The position numbers were made by a program, and so were the translations under genes. This document shows, piece by piece, positions 18,448 to 26,963 of a DNA stretch of 64,000 nucleotides (the first letter of the stretch is position 1; every line of letters begins with the position of its first letter). The notes under the pieces are model-generated. The model had not been told where the DNA came from, made no database searches, and saw only the letters and a list, made by a program, of their open reading frames with translations. Source of the DNA: Flavobacterium agri (GTDB taxonomy: Bacteria > Bacteroidota > Bacteroidia > Flavobacteriales > Flavobacteriaceae); contig NZ_JACBJI010000002.1 in the NCBI RefSeq assembly GCF_013401995.1, positions 310,001-374,000 on the forward strand, in the 5' to 3' direction.

Positions 18448-18455
18448 CAAAGTTA
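18448..18455 (-). promoter_or_regulatory. Promoter -7 box TAACTTTG (minus strand)
   Basis: A TAnnTTTG match read on the minus strand, 51 bases before the JmjC gene start at 18396. The -33 region is TTTAC-like rather than TTG. Confidence 0.45.
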
Positions 18456-18502
18456 GCGAGTGTTACGGAATTGTAAACTGCCCTTTCTGCTAATCTTTTG
18501 CC

Positions 18503-18532
18503 AAAAAAAAGCGCTTCCCCGAAGAGAAGCGC
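18503..18532 (-). terminator. Rho-independent terminator of the BNR-repeat gene
   Basis: On the minus strand GGCGCTTC and GAAGCGC form a stem around a short loop and are followed by an eight-T run (plus-strand A at 18503-18510). It lies 26 bases past the stop of the gene at 18559. Confidence 0.85.
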
Positions 18533-18558
18533 CATCCCAATTTAGATAAATAAAAAAA

Positions 18559-20850
18559 CTACTCTTTCACTAATTTTGAGGTAAAAGTCTTGTTGGCAGT
18601 TGTGTTGATCCGCACAAAATAAACCCCGTTGCTCAAAGAGGAAACGTTGATATTAGGAGAAGTGGTTTCCATGATTTTCTGTCCGGTCACAGACCAGATT
18701 TGAGCCGAAACTAGCTCGCTCGCATCGATTCCGACGTTTACCGTGTCCGAAGCCGGGTTCGGATACAAAGCGATCGGATTCGGGCCTACAGGCTGATGCG
18801 TGCCAAGCTGCAAGTCTTCGATCACATATTTCACGACACCCAAATCGGATGTAGCGATGTAGCATTCGATCGTGTCGTCTTCAAAAAGATAGTCGACCCA
18901 ATAACCTTGCAGGTAATTCAAGGTTTCTTCAGAAACGGTTTCCCAGTTTTGCCCGCCGTCGACAGAATAGTAAATCTGGGCCATACCTTGAGAATTCGCA
19001 TGTACGGTTCCTACCAAAACACCGTTGTTCAAAGGCGAGTGTTTCACGCGATATACGTTGCCCCACATAAGCGACGTCCAGGTTTCGGCCGAATCGTACG
19101 ACGTAAAAATCCCTACGCTTGAGCTCAACGTCAATTGTGTCGGATCTAACGGGTTTTGCGTCATGTCCCAAATAAGACCGCTGTTCGAAATCGCTTGGAG
19201 ACCGTTGCTCTTTTCGATCCAGTTTTCGCCACCGTCGGTAGATTTGAAAACCCTGTCGTATAGTGAAATGTAAATTTCGTTCGAGTTTGCCGGATTGATC
19301 ACGATTCCCGTCACCACACCGACACCTTCGCCCACATAAGGCGTGAAGATATCCGTAGAGATTACGTTGTTCATATCGGAAATATCAAGCTTGATCATGC
19401 TGCCGGCCTCGCCCGAGCGCAATGAAATGTAAATGATATTGTTGTTGTTCGGATCGATGGTAAGTTCCTGAATGTCGTCGGCGAATGCAGGATAGATATC
19501 GGTAGCCGTAGCGCCGTAATCGGTGCTCACGTTGATCGCTCCGCCAAAGAAGCCAAGCGAGGCAAACGTGAAAACACGCCCCGGAACGTTCGGGTCGGCA
19601 TAGATGAAATTGCGCTTCGGATTGAACGAATTCACCAATTCCGTATCATATGCCTGTTGATCGCCCGTATTCATGTTTTTGTGCACGCGTCCGCCTTGTG
19701 CGCCGTAGTACAGATGCGTGACGCCGTTGTCTTTTACGACCGCGGTGCTGATGACGTTGTAGAACTTGGCTTTGATTTGGGTCAAGGAAGCACCTCCGTC
19801 AACGGTAAATTGCGGATAGAAATCGGTTCCGATAGCAATCTGGTCTTTGTTCGCCGGGTTGAAGGACGCGTTCAAACCATAGTAATATTGCATGCTCTCG
19901 CCAACAGGATATACCGTCTGCGTCCAACTTGCGCCTCCGTTAATCGTCGTAAGGATTTCGTTTTCGTCGAGCACGATGATATTGCTCGGATCCTGAGGGC
20001 AATATTTGACCGTCGTGATGTTGTTAAGCGTCTGGTCGTTCCAGGTGATTGGAATGACTGACCACGTCGAACCGCCGTCGGTAGACTTATACAGGTTTTC
20101 AGGATGCACTCCGGCGCCTATACCCGTACCCAATAGGATTTCCTGCGCATTGGTCGGATGGAAAGCGATCGGATCAAGCGTGATACCTGAAAGTTTTTCG
20201 TTAAAAGTAGCTCCCGCATCGGTAGAAATCCACAATCCGCCGTCTATATCGGTATTCCCGTGGCTGCGCATGAGGAAAATCTTATCGGGATTGTTCGGGC
20301 TGATGGCCACGTTGTTAATGAACACGTTGTCGTGATCGACGGTGTAGTAAATTTCATTCCAGGTGTTGCCCGAACTCGAAGTGTAGAAGGCTTTTCCGAA
20401 ACTCGACAAACCGACGCGGAAGTTCGTGTTCACCAAAATCGTCGTGCCTTGTGCGTCGTAAACCGAATACGAAGTTACGGTATGCGCCGCAGCTTCGGGA
20501 ACGTTGCTTTGAGGAACCGGGAAGAAATGTGTGAGTTGTTGTGAAGCGATGTCGACGAATCCGATGCCGCTTCCTACAGAGAACGAAAGGCCTGCGTTTC
20601 CAGGCAACAATTTCAAATCTCTCATGTATTCACCAGACGGGCTCGAAAAGAAAAGATGCCACGAAAGTCCGTTGTCGTCAGACGATACGATGTGGTTGCT
20701 TAGCGTAATGGCATAAATGCGATTTGGGATGGTTGCATCGTAAGTAAGGTCGTATAACTTCCCGTACTGTTCCGTTGCTTCAAAAGTGGTTTGCGCCTGG
20801 GCCGAAAAAAGCGACCAAAGCAGCAAGGCAAGCGTAATAGGTTTTTTCAT
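18559..20850 (-). CDS. Secreted BNR/Asp-box repeat (sortilin/VPS10-like) protein, T9SS type A
   Basis: 763 residues from ATG 20850, chosen for its signal peptide MKKPITLALLLWSLFSAQAQ. At least six Asp-box motifs of the S-x-D-x-G-x-T-W kind are spread along the protein: SSDDNGLSW, STDGGSTW, TINGGASW, STDGGENW, SYDSAETW and SVDGGQNW. This predicts a beta-propeller like sialidase/VPS10 proteins. The C-terminus is a type A T9SS domain (ALYPNPASDTVNVGIDASEL, then NGVYFVRINT, ending KLVKE). It is an exported propeller; without the sialidase Arg triad or other active-site signs I do not call it an enzyme. It is transcribed alone, with its own terminator and a -7 box. Confidence 0.88.
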   Translation of the reverse strand: MKKPITLALLLWSLFSAQAQTTFEATEQYGKLYDLTYDATIPNRIYAITLSNHIVSSDDNGLSWHLFFSSPSGEYMRDLKLLPGNAGLSFSVGSGIGFVDIASQQLTHFFPVPQSNVPEAAAHTVTSYSVYDAQGTTILVNTNFRVGLSSFGKAFYTSSSGNTWNEIYYTVDHDNVFINNVAISPNNPDKIFLMRSHGNTDIDGGLWISTDAGATFNEKLSGITLDPIAFHPTNAQEILLGTGIGAGVHPENLYKSTDGGSTWSVIPITWNDQTLNNITTVKYCPQDPSNIIVLDENEILTTINGGASWTQTVYPVGESMQYYYGLNASFNPANKDQIAIGTDFYPQFTVDGGASLTQIKAKFYNVISTAVVKDNGVTHLYYGAQGGRVHKNMNTGDQQAYDTELVNSFNPKRNFIYADPNVPGRVFTFASLGFFGGAINVSTDYGATATDIYPAFADDIQELTIDPNNNNIIYISLRSGEAGSMIKLDISDMNNVISTDIFTPYVGEGVGVVTGIVINPANSNEIYISLYDRVFKSTDGGENWIEKSNGLQAISNSGLIWDMTQNPLDPTQLTLSSSVGIFTSYDSAETWTSLMWGNVYRVKHSPLNNGVLVGTVHANSQGMAQIYYSVDGGQNWETVSEETLNYLQGYWVDYLFEDDTIECYIATSDLGVVKYVIEDLQLGTHQPVGPNPIALYPNPASDTVNVGIDASELVSAQIWSVTGQKIMETTSPNINVSSLSNGVYFVRINTTANKTFTSKLVKE

Positions 20851-20897
20851 TGCGGTTTTTTTGTTTTCCGAAAGTTTCAGAAAAACAAGCCCCAATT

Positions 20898-20905
20898 CAA
20901 AAATA
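20898..20905 (-). promoter_or_regulatory. Promoter -7 box TATTTTTG (minus strand)
   Basis: A TAnnTTTG match 47 bases upstream of ATG 20850 on the minus strand. No clear TTG at -33. Confidence 0.4.
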
Positions 20906-20948
20906 ACGGCGTGACAAAACGTGACCGAAAACGCGACAATCCGTGATT

Positions 20949-22601
20949 CTAAAGGGTTGCGAGGTAGTCGTAAAGGTTAACGTGTTCAGGAATAGACATT
21001 TTATCGGATAGTCTTTCCTTGCGTTTCCTGCACGCTTCTACGGTAATGTTGAGCATGGATGCGATCTCCTTATTGCTCAAATTCATATAAATGTAAGACA
21101 GGAAACGGATGTCGTTTGCCGTAAGGTTCGCGTGCTTGGTCTTGAGTGCGTTCAAAAACGTGTGGTTGACCTCTTCGAAGTGCGTGATGAAGTCGTCCCA
21201 TTGGCCATCGGACTTCAAATGTTTCTTGAGCGAATCGATACGTGTCGACAGGACTTTGTCTTCTGAAAGTTGCGGGATTTTCGAAAGTTCCGAAAGTACT
21301 TCCTCGATCATCTCGTTACGTCCCGATAAATACAAGGCTTTGGCCGAAAGCTTGCGGTTGCGCGCTTCGAGTTCGTTTTTGAGGCGTTCCTGTTCGAGCA
21401 AGGCCGTCGTTTCGTTTTCCTTTGACAGTTTTTCAAGCAACAGATGTTCGTTCTTTTCCTTTTCGAGTTCGAGATACAGGATTTGCTGATTGCGCTCGGC
21501 AATGAGTTTCTTTTGCTTGTGTTTGATCGAACGGTTGCGCAACGACCAGATCACCAAAGCCAAAATGACAAGGATGATCGCCGTAATCGAATAGAAAATA
21601 CGACGTTCGTTCGTGATTTTCGCTTCTTTCAAAACGAGTTCGTTCTGATAATTTTTGATTTCGAACTTCGCCTTGTTGGTCTCGAGCAATTTCCCGTTTT
21701 TGATGGCTTCGAGCTGGCTGTTAATCTTGATGATGGAATCCTTGCAAACGAGCGCCTTATCGAAGCGCTTGGCCCTGAAGTGAAGGTCCGAAAGCATATC
21801 AAAAAGCGTAATCTTGGTTTCGAGGTTGGGTTTAGAAGCAATGAGAAGGTTCAGGTATTTTTCGGCCTGCGGCAGGTTGTTTTCCTTGAGGAACGATTTT
21901 CCGGCGATAATCAACGATGAGGTTTTGGCGTCTTCGAAAGCCGAGTTTTTTATCGAATCGTAAATCTGTAATGCAGAAGTACGTGCTTCACTCCATCGGC
22001 CTTGCTGGTACTCGCTTTCTGCCATGCCTACTTTGGCCATGGCAGAAAATTCGGGCTGGTTTTTGAGCAACGGAATCGCCTCGAGAAAATAATCGCGCGC
22101 TATTTGAGGTTTGTGGACTTCGTTGGCGACATTGCCCAGATTCATCGCATACAAGCCAATCTTGAGCTTGTCGTTGTTTTCTTTGGCGATGTTATAGGCT
22201 TTACCGAAATATTCGTCGGCCTTGTCGAATTTCTTTTCCTTCGAATACAAAATCGCGATATTATTGAGCACGATCATCTCGAATTTGGGTTGAAGCTTTC
22301 TGATCGCCAATGTGTAAGCTTCGAGATAATGATCGAGTGCTTCGCCGTATTCCAAAAGGATGTAGTAATTCGCGCCAATATTGTTGATTGCAAGGAATTC
22401 CTGCTCTGGCCAGTTCTGCTTGTGCGCGATAGATTTGGCTTCGGCAAGCAATTCCAACGATTTGGCGTGCTGTTGGTTCTGCATCGCCTTGACGCCTTTC
22501 ACGATCAGCGAATCGCAGTCTTGCCGGGTTTGACCCCAAGCGGCGGTTTGCGCCAAAAGGCACGCAAATACGAATGATAAGACAACACGGATGAAAGGCA
22601 T
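20949..22601 (-). CDS. TPR-containing membrane regulator with LuxR-type HTH
   Basis: 550 residues from ATG 22601, which opens a signal peptide (MPFIRVVLSFVFACLLAQTA). Residues 30-300 are TPR repeats, for example NNIGANYYILLEYGEALDHY and FDKADEYFGKAYNIAKENND. One transmembrane helix follows near residue 330 (IFYSITAIILVILALVIWSL), then a long charged coiled coil (about 345-430). The C-terminal cytoplasmic HTH is of LuxR/GerE kind: LTANDIRFLSYIYMNLSNKE and IASMLNITVEACRKRKERL. This is the common Bacteroidota one-component regulator in which periplasmic TPRs sense something and an HTH faces the cytoplasm. The target genes are unknown; it is transcribed alone just before the BNR gene. Confidence 0.88.
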   Translation of the reverse strand: MPFIRVVLSFVFACLLAQTAAWGQTRQDCDSLIVKGVKAMQNQQHAKSLELLAEAKSIAHKQNWPEQEFLAINNIGANYYILLEYGEALDHYLEAYTLAIRKLQPKFEMIVLNNIAILYSKEKKFDKADEYFGKAYNIAKENNDKLKIGLYAMNLGNVANEVHKPQIARDYFLEAIPLLKNQPEFSAMAKVGMAESEYQQGRWSEARTSALQIYDSIKNSAFEDAKTSSLIIAGKSFLKENNLPQAEKYLNLLIASKPNLETKITLFDMLSDLHFRAKRFDKALVCKDSIIKINSQLEAIKNGKLLETNKAKFEIKNYQNELVLKEAKITNERRIFYSITAIILVILALVIWSLRNRSIKHKQKKLIAERNQQILYLELEKEKNEHLLLEKLSKENETTALLEQERLKNELEARNRKLSAKALYLSGRNEMIEEVLSELSKIPQLSEDKVLSTRIDSLKKHLKSDGQWDDFITHFEEVNHTFLNALKTKHANLTANDIRFLSYIYMNLSNKEIASMLNITVEACRKRKERLSDKMSIPEHVNLYDYLATL

Positions 22602-22619
22602 TTGTTCGGATGGTTTGCC

Positions 22620-22627
22620 CAAAGTTA
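22620..22627 (-). promoter_or_regulatory. Promoter -7 box TAACTTTG (minus strand)
   Basis: A TAnnTTTG match 18 bases before ATG 22601. The -33 region falls in the bioB terminator, so the two elements are packed together. Confidence 0.5.
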
Positions 22628-22638
22628 CGAAAGCCTGT

Positions 22639-22669
22639 AAAAAAGAAAGCTCTCCTTTCGGAAAGCCTT
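22639..22669 (-). terminator. Rho-independent terminator of bioB
   Basis: On the minus strand AAGGCTTTCC pairs with GGAGAGCTTT (two G-T wobbles) around a GAAA tetraloop, followed by C and a T run (plus-strand A at 22639-22644). Confidence 0.8.
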
Positions 22670-22689
22670 CACCTATATGATAAAACGAA

Positions 22690-23778
22690 TTAAACCAATT
22701 TTTTGCCGGCGGCCTCTAGATTGCGGTCGATCGTGTGTCCTGGACGCGTCCATCTTGGTTTTTCGCCAAGCGATTCGAATTGTGAATCTTGTGCTTCTAC
22801 CGTTTGTGGCTGCATTTTTTTGATGAATGGTTTTTGTGCGACCAAACCGAGCATTTCGAACATTTTCATGTCTTCGTTCACGTCCGGGTTCGGTGTCGTA
22901 AGCAATTTGTCTCCGGCGAAAATAGAGTTGGCGCCTGCAAAGAAGCACATTGCTTGTCCTTCGCGCGACATATTGGTTCTTCCCGCAGAAAGGCGCACTT
23001 GGGTTTCGGGCATCACGATCCTTGTCGTGGCGACCATTCGGATCATTTCCCAGATCTCGACCGGTTTTTCATCTTCCATCGGAGTTCCTTCAACTGCTAC
23101 AAGCGCATTGATCGGCACCGATTCCGGTTGCGGGTTCAAAGTCGCCAAAGCAACGAGCATTCCGGCGCGGTCTTCGATGCTTTCGCCCATTCCGATGATT
23201 CCGCCTGAACAAACCGTTACGTTCGTTTTACGCACGTTTTCGATCGTTTGCAAACGGTCTTCGAAACCGCGTGTCGAAATGACTTCCTTATAATATTCTT
23301 CTGAAGTGTCGAGGTTGTGGTTGTAGGCGTACAAACCGGCTTCGGCCAAACGATGCGCCTGATTTTCGGTAAGCATGCCAAGTGTACAGCAAACTTCCAT
23401 ATCCAATTTGTTGATGGTACGCACCATTTCGAGCACCTGGTCGAATTCAGGGCCGTCTTTCACGTTTCTCCAAGCCGCTCCCATGCAAACGCGTGAAGAT
23501 CCACTGGCTTTGGCACGCAATGCCTGGGCTTTCACATGGTTTACGGTCATAAGGTCGTTTCCTTCTACATTGGTATGGTAACGGGCTGCCTGCGGACAAT
23601 AACCGCAATCTTCGGGACATCCTCCGGTTTTGATCGATAAAAGCGTAGAGACTTGCACCACGTTCGGGTCGTGGTTTTGACGGTGAACCGAGGCCGCTTC
23701 AAAAAGCAGGTCCATCAAGGGCTTGTTGTACAGGGCGATGATTTCTTCCTTCGTCCAATCGTGTTTGGTTTGGGTCAT
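22690..23778 (-). CDS. bioB: Biotin synthase
   Basis: 362 residues from ATG 23778 ([18 protein letters not shown]), the usual N-terminus; the longer frame to 23865 is non-homologous. The radical-SAM cluster motif CxxxCxxC is [10 protein letters not shown] (C54, C58, C61). The auxiliary [2Fe-2S] ligands are in VCMGAAWR and EVCCTLGM, and the conserved Arg in [10 protein letters not shown]. It inserts sulfur into dethiobiotin, the last step of biotin synthesis. No other bio genes are adjacent, so the pathway is split across the chromosome or incomplete. The -7 box TACTTTTG at 23800-23807 supports its own promoter. Confidence 0.97.
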   Translation of the reverse strand: MTQTKHDWTKEEIIALYNKPLMDLLFEAASVHRQNHDPNVVQVSTLLSIKTGGCPEDCGYCPQAARYHTNVEGNDLMTVNHVKAQALRAKASGSSRVCMGAAWRNVKDGPEFDQVLEMVRTINKLDMEVCCTLGMLTENQAHRLAEAGLYAYNHNLDTSEEYYKEVISTRGFEDRLQTIENVRKTNVTVCSGGIIGMGESIEDRAGMLVALATLNPQPESVPINALVAVEGTPMEDEKPVEIWEMIRMVATTRIVMPETQVRLSAGRTNMSREGQAMCFFAGANSIFAGDKLLTTPNPDVNEDMKMFEMLGLVAQKPFIKKMQPQTVEAQDSQFESLGEKPRWTRPGHTIDRNLEAAGKKLV

Positions 23779-23799
23779 AAGGCCTGGTTTTGTTTGCTC

Positions 23800-23807
23800 C
23801 AAAAGTA
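23800..23807 (-). promoter_or_regulatory. Promoter -7 box TACTTTTG (minus strand)
   Basis: A TAnnTTTG match 21 bases before ATG 23778 of bioB. I saw no BirA-type palindrome overlapping it. Confidence 0.45.
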
Positions 23808-23865
23808 GGGAATTCTTCTTTAAGTAGGGCAGAAGGCCGCTGCAAAACGGGAAAGTATCGGGCAT

Positions 23866-23904
23866 AAAAAAACCTGCAATCGCTACAAGGGGTTGAATTG
23901 CAGG
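23866..23904 (-). terminator. Rho-independent terminator
   Basis: CCTGCAAT (23873-23880) and ATTGCAGG (23897-23904) form the stem around a 16-base loop; on the minus strand a seven-T run follows. It ends the membrane-protein gene that stops at 23926. Confidence 0.8.
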
Positions 23905-23925
23905 TATCTGTATGTTTAAAGATGC

Positions 23926-24378
23926 TTAATCGACGCGATTGATGACCTCTACCTTGTCTTTCCAATATTGCATCAAACAGAAAGAAACGATCAGCGAGGC
24001 CGCTGTGGACTCGAACAAAAGACCGATACAGTATTGTTGGATGGTCAGGTCGCCTCCTCCGAAAATGAAGTTTTCCGCAAGGTTCTTAAGGAAAGGCTCG
24101 CCACCTTTGATGTAAATGTACGTGAGCAAACTGGCAATGCTTAAAATCGCCCCAATCATAGACGTGATGATCGCCGATAGCAAGTTCGTGTTGTAGCCGC
24201 GGATGCCGTCCTGATAATTGGCCCGAATCGTTCGGTTGACACCGTAAATCACAAAAAGGACGTTCAGAAGCCGCAAGTAGAACACATCCGATAAGCCAAG
24301 CAGCTCAAGGATGATGAAGTAAAGTCCGATTCCAAGAAAAATAATGAAACCGTTGGTGAGTTCTCTGGTAAATTTCAT
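23926..24378 (-). CDS. Small integral membrane protein of unknown function
   Basis: 150 residues with four predicted membrane helices: FIIFLGIGLYFIILELLGL, FYLRLLNVLFVIYGV, LLSAIITSMIGAILSIASLL and a C-terminal IGLLFESTAASLIVSFCLM. The layout and the RANYQDGIRGYNTN loop resemble the DUF4199-type four-helix proteins of Bacteroidota, but I am not certain of the family. ATG 24378 gives a compact N-terminus (MKFTRELTNGF). A complete promoter lies about 70 bases upstream and a strong terminator downstream, so it is a single-gene unit. No function can be inferred. Confidence 0.75.
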   Translation of the reverse strand: MKFTRELTNGFIIFLGIGLYFIILELLGLSDVFYLRLLNVLFVIYGVNRTIRANYQDGIRGYNTNLLSAIITSMIGAILSIASLLTYIYIKGGEPFLKNLAENFIFGGGDLTIQQYCIGLLFESTAASLIVSFCLMQYWKDKVEVINRVD

Positions 24379-24447
24379 GGTTATGGTTTTTTAGTTAGCC
24401 CGATATAGGTCGGAAATGTTAGACAAAATCCTATTGATGGTGTCTAT

Positions 24448-24479
24448 CAAATTTAACTAAAAAATTACGGATTTTTCAA
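24448..24479 (-). promoter_or_regulatory. Promoter TTG-N21-TAAATTTG (minus strand)
   Basis: Read on the minus strand, TTG (24477-24479) and TAAATTTG (24448-24455) are 21 bases apart. The start codon of the membrane-protein gene is at 24378, leaving a leader of about 65 bases. Confidence 0.55.
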
Positions 24480-24525
24480 CGGGAAATCTACTTTAATATA
24501 ATTTTAGTAGTTGAAATGACTTCGT

Positions 24526-25854
24526 TCACGGAATCGGCTTCCAGTGCTCGTCGTACAGCAATATCCAGTCGTTGTGGGCGAAAATATCCCATTTTGCGGC
24601 GGCCATATCTACTTTCGGATCGACGAGTTCGTGATAACCCGAATCGTTTACGGCTACTTTTCCCGTCACGAAAACGCTCACGTCTTTGCCTTTTTCGGCG
24701 TATTCCTTCTTGATGCGTTGCGCCATTTGCCAGATGCCGTCGGGCTTGGTCGTGGCAAAATGCTGTTGTTTGTTCGACAACCTGTAAAGCGGATAGAAAC
24801 TTTTCGAATGCGTCTTTTTATCGACGACTTCAAACTGTGCGTAGCCGTATCGCTGCCGCAGCATCATGCGCCAACTCAAACGGTGGCCTTCCTCGGTCCA
24901 GAGCACGTCGCCTTTGATCGCGAAATGGCGCAGCGGCAATAAAATTTGAATGATGAAATACGGCACGAACACATAAGCCAGAAGCGATTTGTGGCCTTTG
25001 ATTATGGTATTCGGGTCGGCTACGGGTTTTTTCCTGAAAAACAGTTTTCGAATGCTGTCTGCCGGATAGAAAAAAACGATGAAACTCAACGCGAAAAACG
25101 GGAAAATCCCGATTTGCAACACGATCGAATTGAAAATGTGGAAAATGATCGAACAGATAAAAGCGATCGTGCGCGTGCGTTTCCACAAAAACAGCGGAAT
25201 CACGACGAAATCGAAAACCATGCCCGACCAAGCGATGAACAAATGGAACCAATGCTTCGAAAATAAGTTCATCATGAATGGGAGATGGTCTGTGCCTCCC
25301 AAAAGCAATTTGATGAACGTGCCGTCTACCCAATCGGGCGTGAGTTTGGAAACCGTCGCGAAAAAATACACGACGGCCATTTGAACGATCATGACCCACG
25401 AATACCATTGCGGCATCGAGAGTTCTTTGATGGCGGGATTTCTTTTGACATCTAACGATGCATATCGGTTCGCGGGCAAAAGCCACATGATCATGCAAAC
25501 CAGCAACAGCAAGTAATAATGGTTGTTGTATGATTCCTTTTGCATGAAGTAAACGCCCGCCCATAGAATCGTGTAAAGACCTAAAGTGAGCCGGTAGCGA
25601 TAACCGAGCATGACCAGAAGCCCCAGAATGCCCATCGTCAAAAAGTAAAAATACATGCCGTTTCCGGGCAAAGGCTGCAACCATTCAAGCCCGATATGTG
25701 AAAACGTGAACTCGGGTTTTATGAAAATCGATTTGACCCAGCCCGTCAAAATTGCGCCGATAGCTTCGGTAAACAGCAGGAATCCCAAAAAAATCCGGAA
25801 CGCGATCAAAGGTGCGTTGTCTATCGGCCGGAATAATTTTTGGGTAAAAGTCAT
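24526..25854 (-). CDS. HTTM-domain (vitamin K carboxylase-like) membrane protein
   Basis: 442 residues. The first 290 residues are an HTTM (horizontally transferred transmembrane) domain with several hydrophobic helices. Recognisable parts are IDNAPLIAFRIFLGFLLFTE at the start, MQKESYNNHYYLLLLVCMIM, a helix with MVIQMAVVYFFATVSKLTPDW, and IFHIFNSIVLQIGIFPFFAL. The C-terminal part is soluble (QRYGYAQFEVVDKKTHSKSF). Vertebrate relatives carboxylate glutamate with vitamin K; bacterial members mostly have unknown roles. Its start ATGA overlaps the stop of ribF by 4 bases, so the two are translationally coupled. Confidence 0.88.
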   Translation of the reverse strand: MTFTQKLFRPIDNAPLIAFRIFLGFLLFTEAIGAILTGWVKSIFIKPEFTFSHIGLEWLQPLPGNGMYFYFLTMGILGLLVMLGYRYRLTLGLYTILWAGVYFMQKESYNNHYYLLLLVCMIMWLLPANRYASLDVKRNPAIKELSMPQWYSWVMIVQMAVVYFFATVSKLTPDWVDGTFIKLLLGGTDHLPFMMNLFSKHWFHLFIAWSGMVFDFVVIPLFLWKRTRTIAFICSIIFHIFNSIVLQIGIFPFFALSFIVFFYPADSIRKLFFRKKPVADPNTIIKGHKSLLAYVFVPYFIIQILLPLRHFAIKGDVLWTEEGHRLSWRMMLRQRYGYAQFEVVDKKTHSKSFYPLYRLSNKQQHFATTKPDGIWQMAQRIKKEYAEKGKDVSVFVTGKVAVNDSGYHELVDPKVDMAAAKWDIFAHNDWILLYDEHWKPIP

Positions 25855-26780
25855 CTGTGTTTGAAATATTCGATCGTGGCGATACGGTCTTTGGCCAGTT
25901 CTTGTTTGAGGATTTCGATCGAAGCGAACTTTTCTTCGTTTCTCAATCTGTGTAAAATGGAAACTTTGAGCTCTTTTCCGTAAAGATCGCCATCGAAATC
26001 GAGGAAATTGACCTCTACCGACAAGTCCTGTCCGCCAACGGTCGGGTTCGTGCCGATGTTCATCATGCCTTTGAAATGCTTTCCGTCGATGATGCTTTCC
26101 ACTACGTAAACACCTTGTTTCGGGATCAGTTTATACGGTTCGCTTACGTCGAGATTGGCTGTCGGAAATCCGATGGTGCGCCCGAGTTGCTTTCCCTTGA
26201 CGACGGTTGCGGTCAAAAAGTAATCGTAGCCGAGATACTGATTGGCCAGTGCCATGTTTCCGTTCAAAAGCGCTTCCCTGATTTTCGTGGAACTCACCGA
26301 CACTTCGTCTATTTCTTCGGCCGAAAGCTGCTCTACACCAAAACCGTAAATATGCCCGTATTCGACAAGGTCGTCTATCGTGGCCGTACGGTTTCTACCA
26401 AATCGATGGTCATGCCCGATGATGATTTTGCAGATATTGAACCTGTCCACGAGTACGGTCTTGACGAATTCTTCGGCCGTGAGTCGGGAAAAGGCTTTGT
26501 CGAACGGATGGATGACGAGATTTTCAAGCCCGGCCTGCTCAAGAAGCTCAGCCTTTTCGGGCATCGTATTGAGCAATTTTATTTCGGAATCCGACTGCAA
26601 TACCATTCGCGGATGCGGGAAAAAAGTAAGGATGACGCTTTCGCATTTCTGTTCTTCGGACGTCTGTAAAAGGCGCGCGATTATTTTTCGGTGACCGATG
26701 TGCACACCGTCGAATGTGCCCAAAGTCAATATGGTTTTTCCGACAGGAACGAAATCCTCGATGGAATGTACGATTTTCAA
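25851..26780 (-). CDS. ribF: Bifunctional riboflavin kinase / FAD synthetase
   Basis: 309 residues, full length. The N-terminal FAD synthetase has TLGTFDGVHIGHRKII with the HIGH-type nucleotidyltransferase motif. The later SSTKIREALLNGNM and the C-terminal riboflavin-kinase motif GFPTANLDV are also present, as is VEVNFLDFDGDLYGKEL. It makes FMN and FAD from riboflavin. It is the first gene of a two-gene unit with the HTTM protein, read from a full promoter at 26798-26828. I see no RFN riboswitch in the short leader. Confidence 0.97.
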   Translation of the reverse strand: MKIVHSIEDFVPVGKTILTLGTFDGVHIGHRKIIARLLQTSEEQKCESVILTFFPHPRMVLQSDSEIKLLNTMPEKAELLEQAGLENLVIHPFDKAFSRLTAEEFVKTVLVDRFNICKIIIGHDHRFGRNRTATIDDLVEYGHIYGFGVEQLSAEEIDEVSVSSTKIREALLNGNMALANQYLGYDYFLTATVVKGKQLGRTIGFPTANLDVSEPYKLIPKQGVYVVESIIDGKHFKGMMNIGTNPTVGGQDLSVEVNFLDFDGDLYGKELKVSILHRLRNEEKFASIEILKQELAKDRIATIEYFKHR

Positions 26781-26797
26781 AACGTAAAGATTTATTG

Positions 26798-26830
26798 CAA
26801 ATGTAGCGGGAGTTTAAACCGCAAACAAAA
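26798..26830 (-). promoter_or_regulatory. Promoter TTG-N20-TACATTTG (minus strand)
   Basis: On the minus strand TTTTG (26826-26830) and TACATTTG (26798-26805) are spaced 20 bases, both matching the flavobacterial consensus. The ribF start at 26780 leaves a leader of roughly 10 bases. Confidence 0.65.
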
Positions 26831-26913
26831 GGCGATTGTAATTTTCGGAAATAAAATCAATTTTCCTCAATTTTTCGTCGAAATCATTCCCAAAAAGACA
26901 TGAAAAATAGTGC

Positions 26914-26944
26914 GTAAACAAAATAAAATGCTATTTTTGTTTAC
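26914..26944. promoter_or_regulatory. Inverted repeat over the -7 box of the first metalloprotease gene
   Basis: GTAAACAAAA (26914-26923) and TTTTGTTTAC (26935-26944) are perfect inverted repeats with 11 bases between. The right arm overlaps the -7 box TATTTTTG (26932-26939). ATG 26964 is 20 bases further. It could be an operator; AT-richness lowers its weight. Confidence 0.4.
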
Positions 26945-26963
26945 TTACCATAACTATGATAAA

